Source of the DNA: Hymenopellis radicata
Taxonomy: Eukaryota; Basidiomycota; Agaricomycetes; Agaricales; Physalacriaceae
Direction: 5' to 3'
Assembly: GCA_015501595.1 (NCBI GenBank)
Contig: JADNRX010000729.1
Location: 1-24,916 of the forward strand
Length of the DNA stretch: 24,916 bases
In this document: positions 24,911 through 24,916 of the stretch, piece after piece
Layout: every line of letters starts with the position of its first letter
How positions within the stretch are numbered: the first letter of the stretch is position 1
The notes under the pieces: model-generated
What the model was told of the DNA's origin: nothing
The model's database searches: none
Seen by the model: the letters and a program-made list of their open reading frames with translations, nothing else
Made by a program: the position numbers and the translations under genes

Positions 24911-24916
24911 AGATCC

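Noticed and set aside
1..24916. tRNA, rRNA and other known structural RNA genes
   Set aside because: Looked for A/B-box pairs and cloverleaf arms among the many hairpins; none had the required arrangement.

Overview
The window looks like a repeat-dense, gene-poor stretch of a basidiomycete (probably Agaricomycete) fungal genome. Evidence: spliceosomal introns of about 43-64 nt with GTRNGT-like donors, CTRAY-like branch sites and YAG acceptors; tyrosine-recombinase (YR) retrotransposons of the DIRS/Ngaro type in the form seen in basidiomycetes; a broken copy of the HTH plus integrase-core (DDE) gene family common in these fungi; and hAT-type MITEs. No bacterial operon, rRNA, tRNA or CRISPR was seen. 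Nearly every coding region inside the repeats is broken.

Layout. 1-1361: end of an unidentified spliced gene, interrupted by hAT MITE copy 1 (600-1013). 1452-7114: YR retroelement A (+): terminal repeat and leader, a 1267-bp hAT element inserted in the leader with an 8-bp target duplication, gag remnant, RT/RNase H and tyrosine recombinase. 7241-7922: a coding-like fragment, a hairpin-rich repeat sharing the terminal-repeat head, and a small two-exon gene fragment. 8003-11846: YR element B (-), with gag zinc finger, RT N-terminus and YR, but RT palm and RNase H deleted. 12028-12441: MITE copy 2. 12476-15180: truncated terminal repeats, a hairpin-rich non-coding tract and gene fragments. 15544-15884: unknown broken gene. 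15959-19216: YR element C (-), terminal repeat, leader and gag, almost identical to B over about 1.8 kb. 19221-20012: YR element D (+), gag joined to YR by internal deletion. 20013-20881: another terminal repeat. 20987-21525: broken HTH/DDE gene. 21877-22110: fold-back AT-rich repeat. 22391-22806: MITE copy 3 with a perfect 8-bp duplication. 22914-24910: two host-like minus-strand genes in tandem.

How it fits together. Copies A-D descend from one YR retrotransposon family ordered terminal repeat - leader with TATA-like box - gag (acidic N-terminus, CCCH-like zinc finger) - RT - RNase H - YR, with short overlaps between consecutive ORFs. Each copy lacks a different part, so the family layout can be read by comparing copies, although no copy is intact. 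Two hAT-derived families with matching TIR ends have inserted into this landscape. The least explained signal is the terminal repeat itself: a dense run of short-loop hairpins, with a second, different hairpin run attached to the same roughly 55-bp head.
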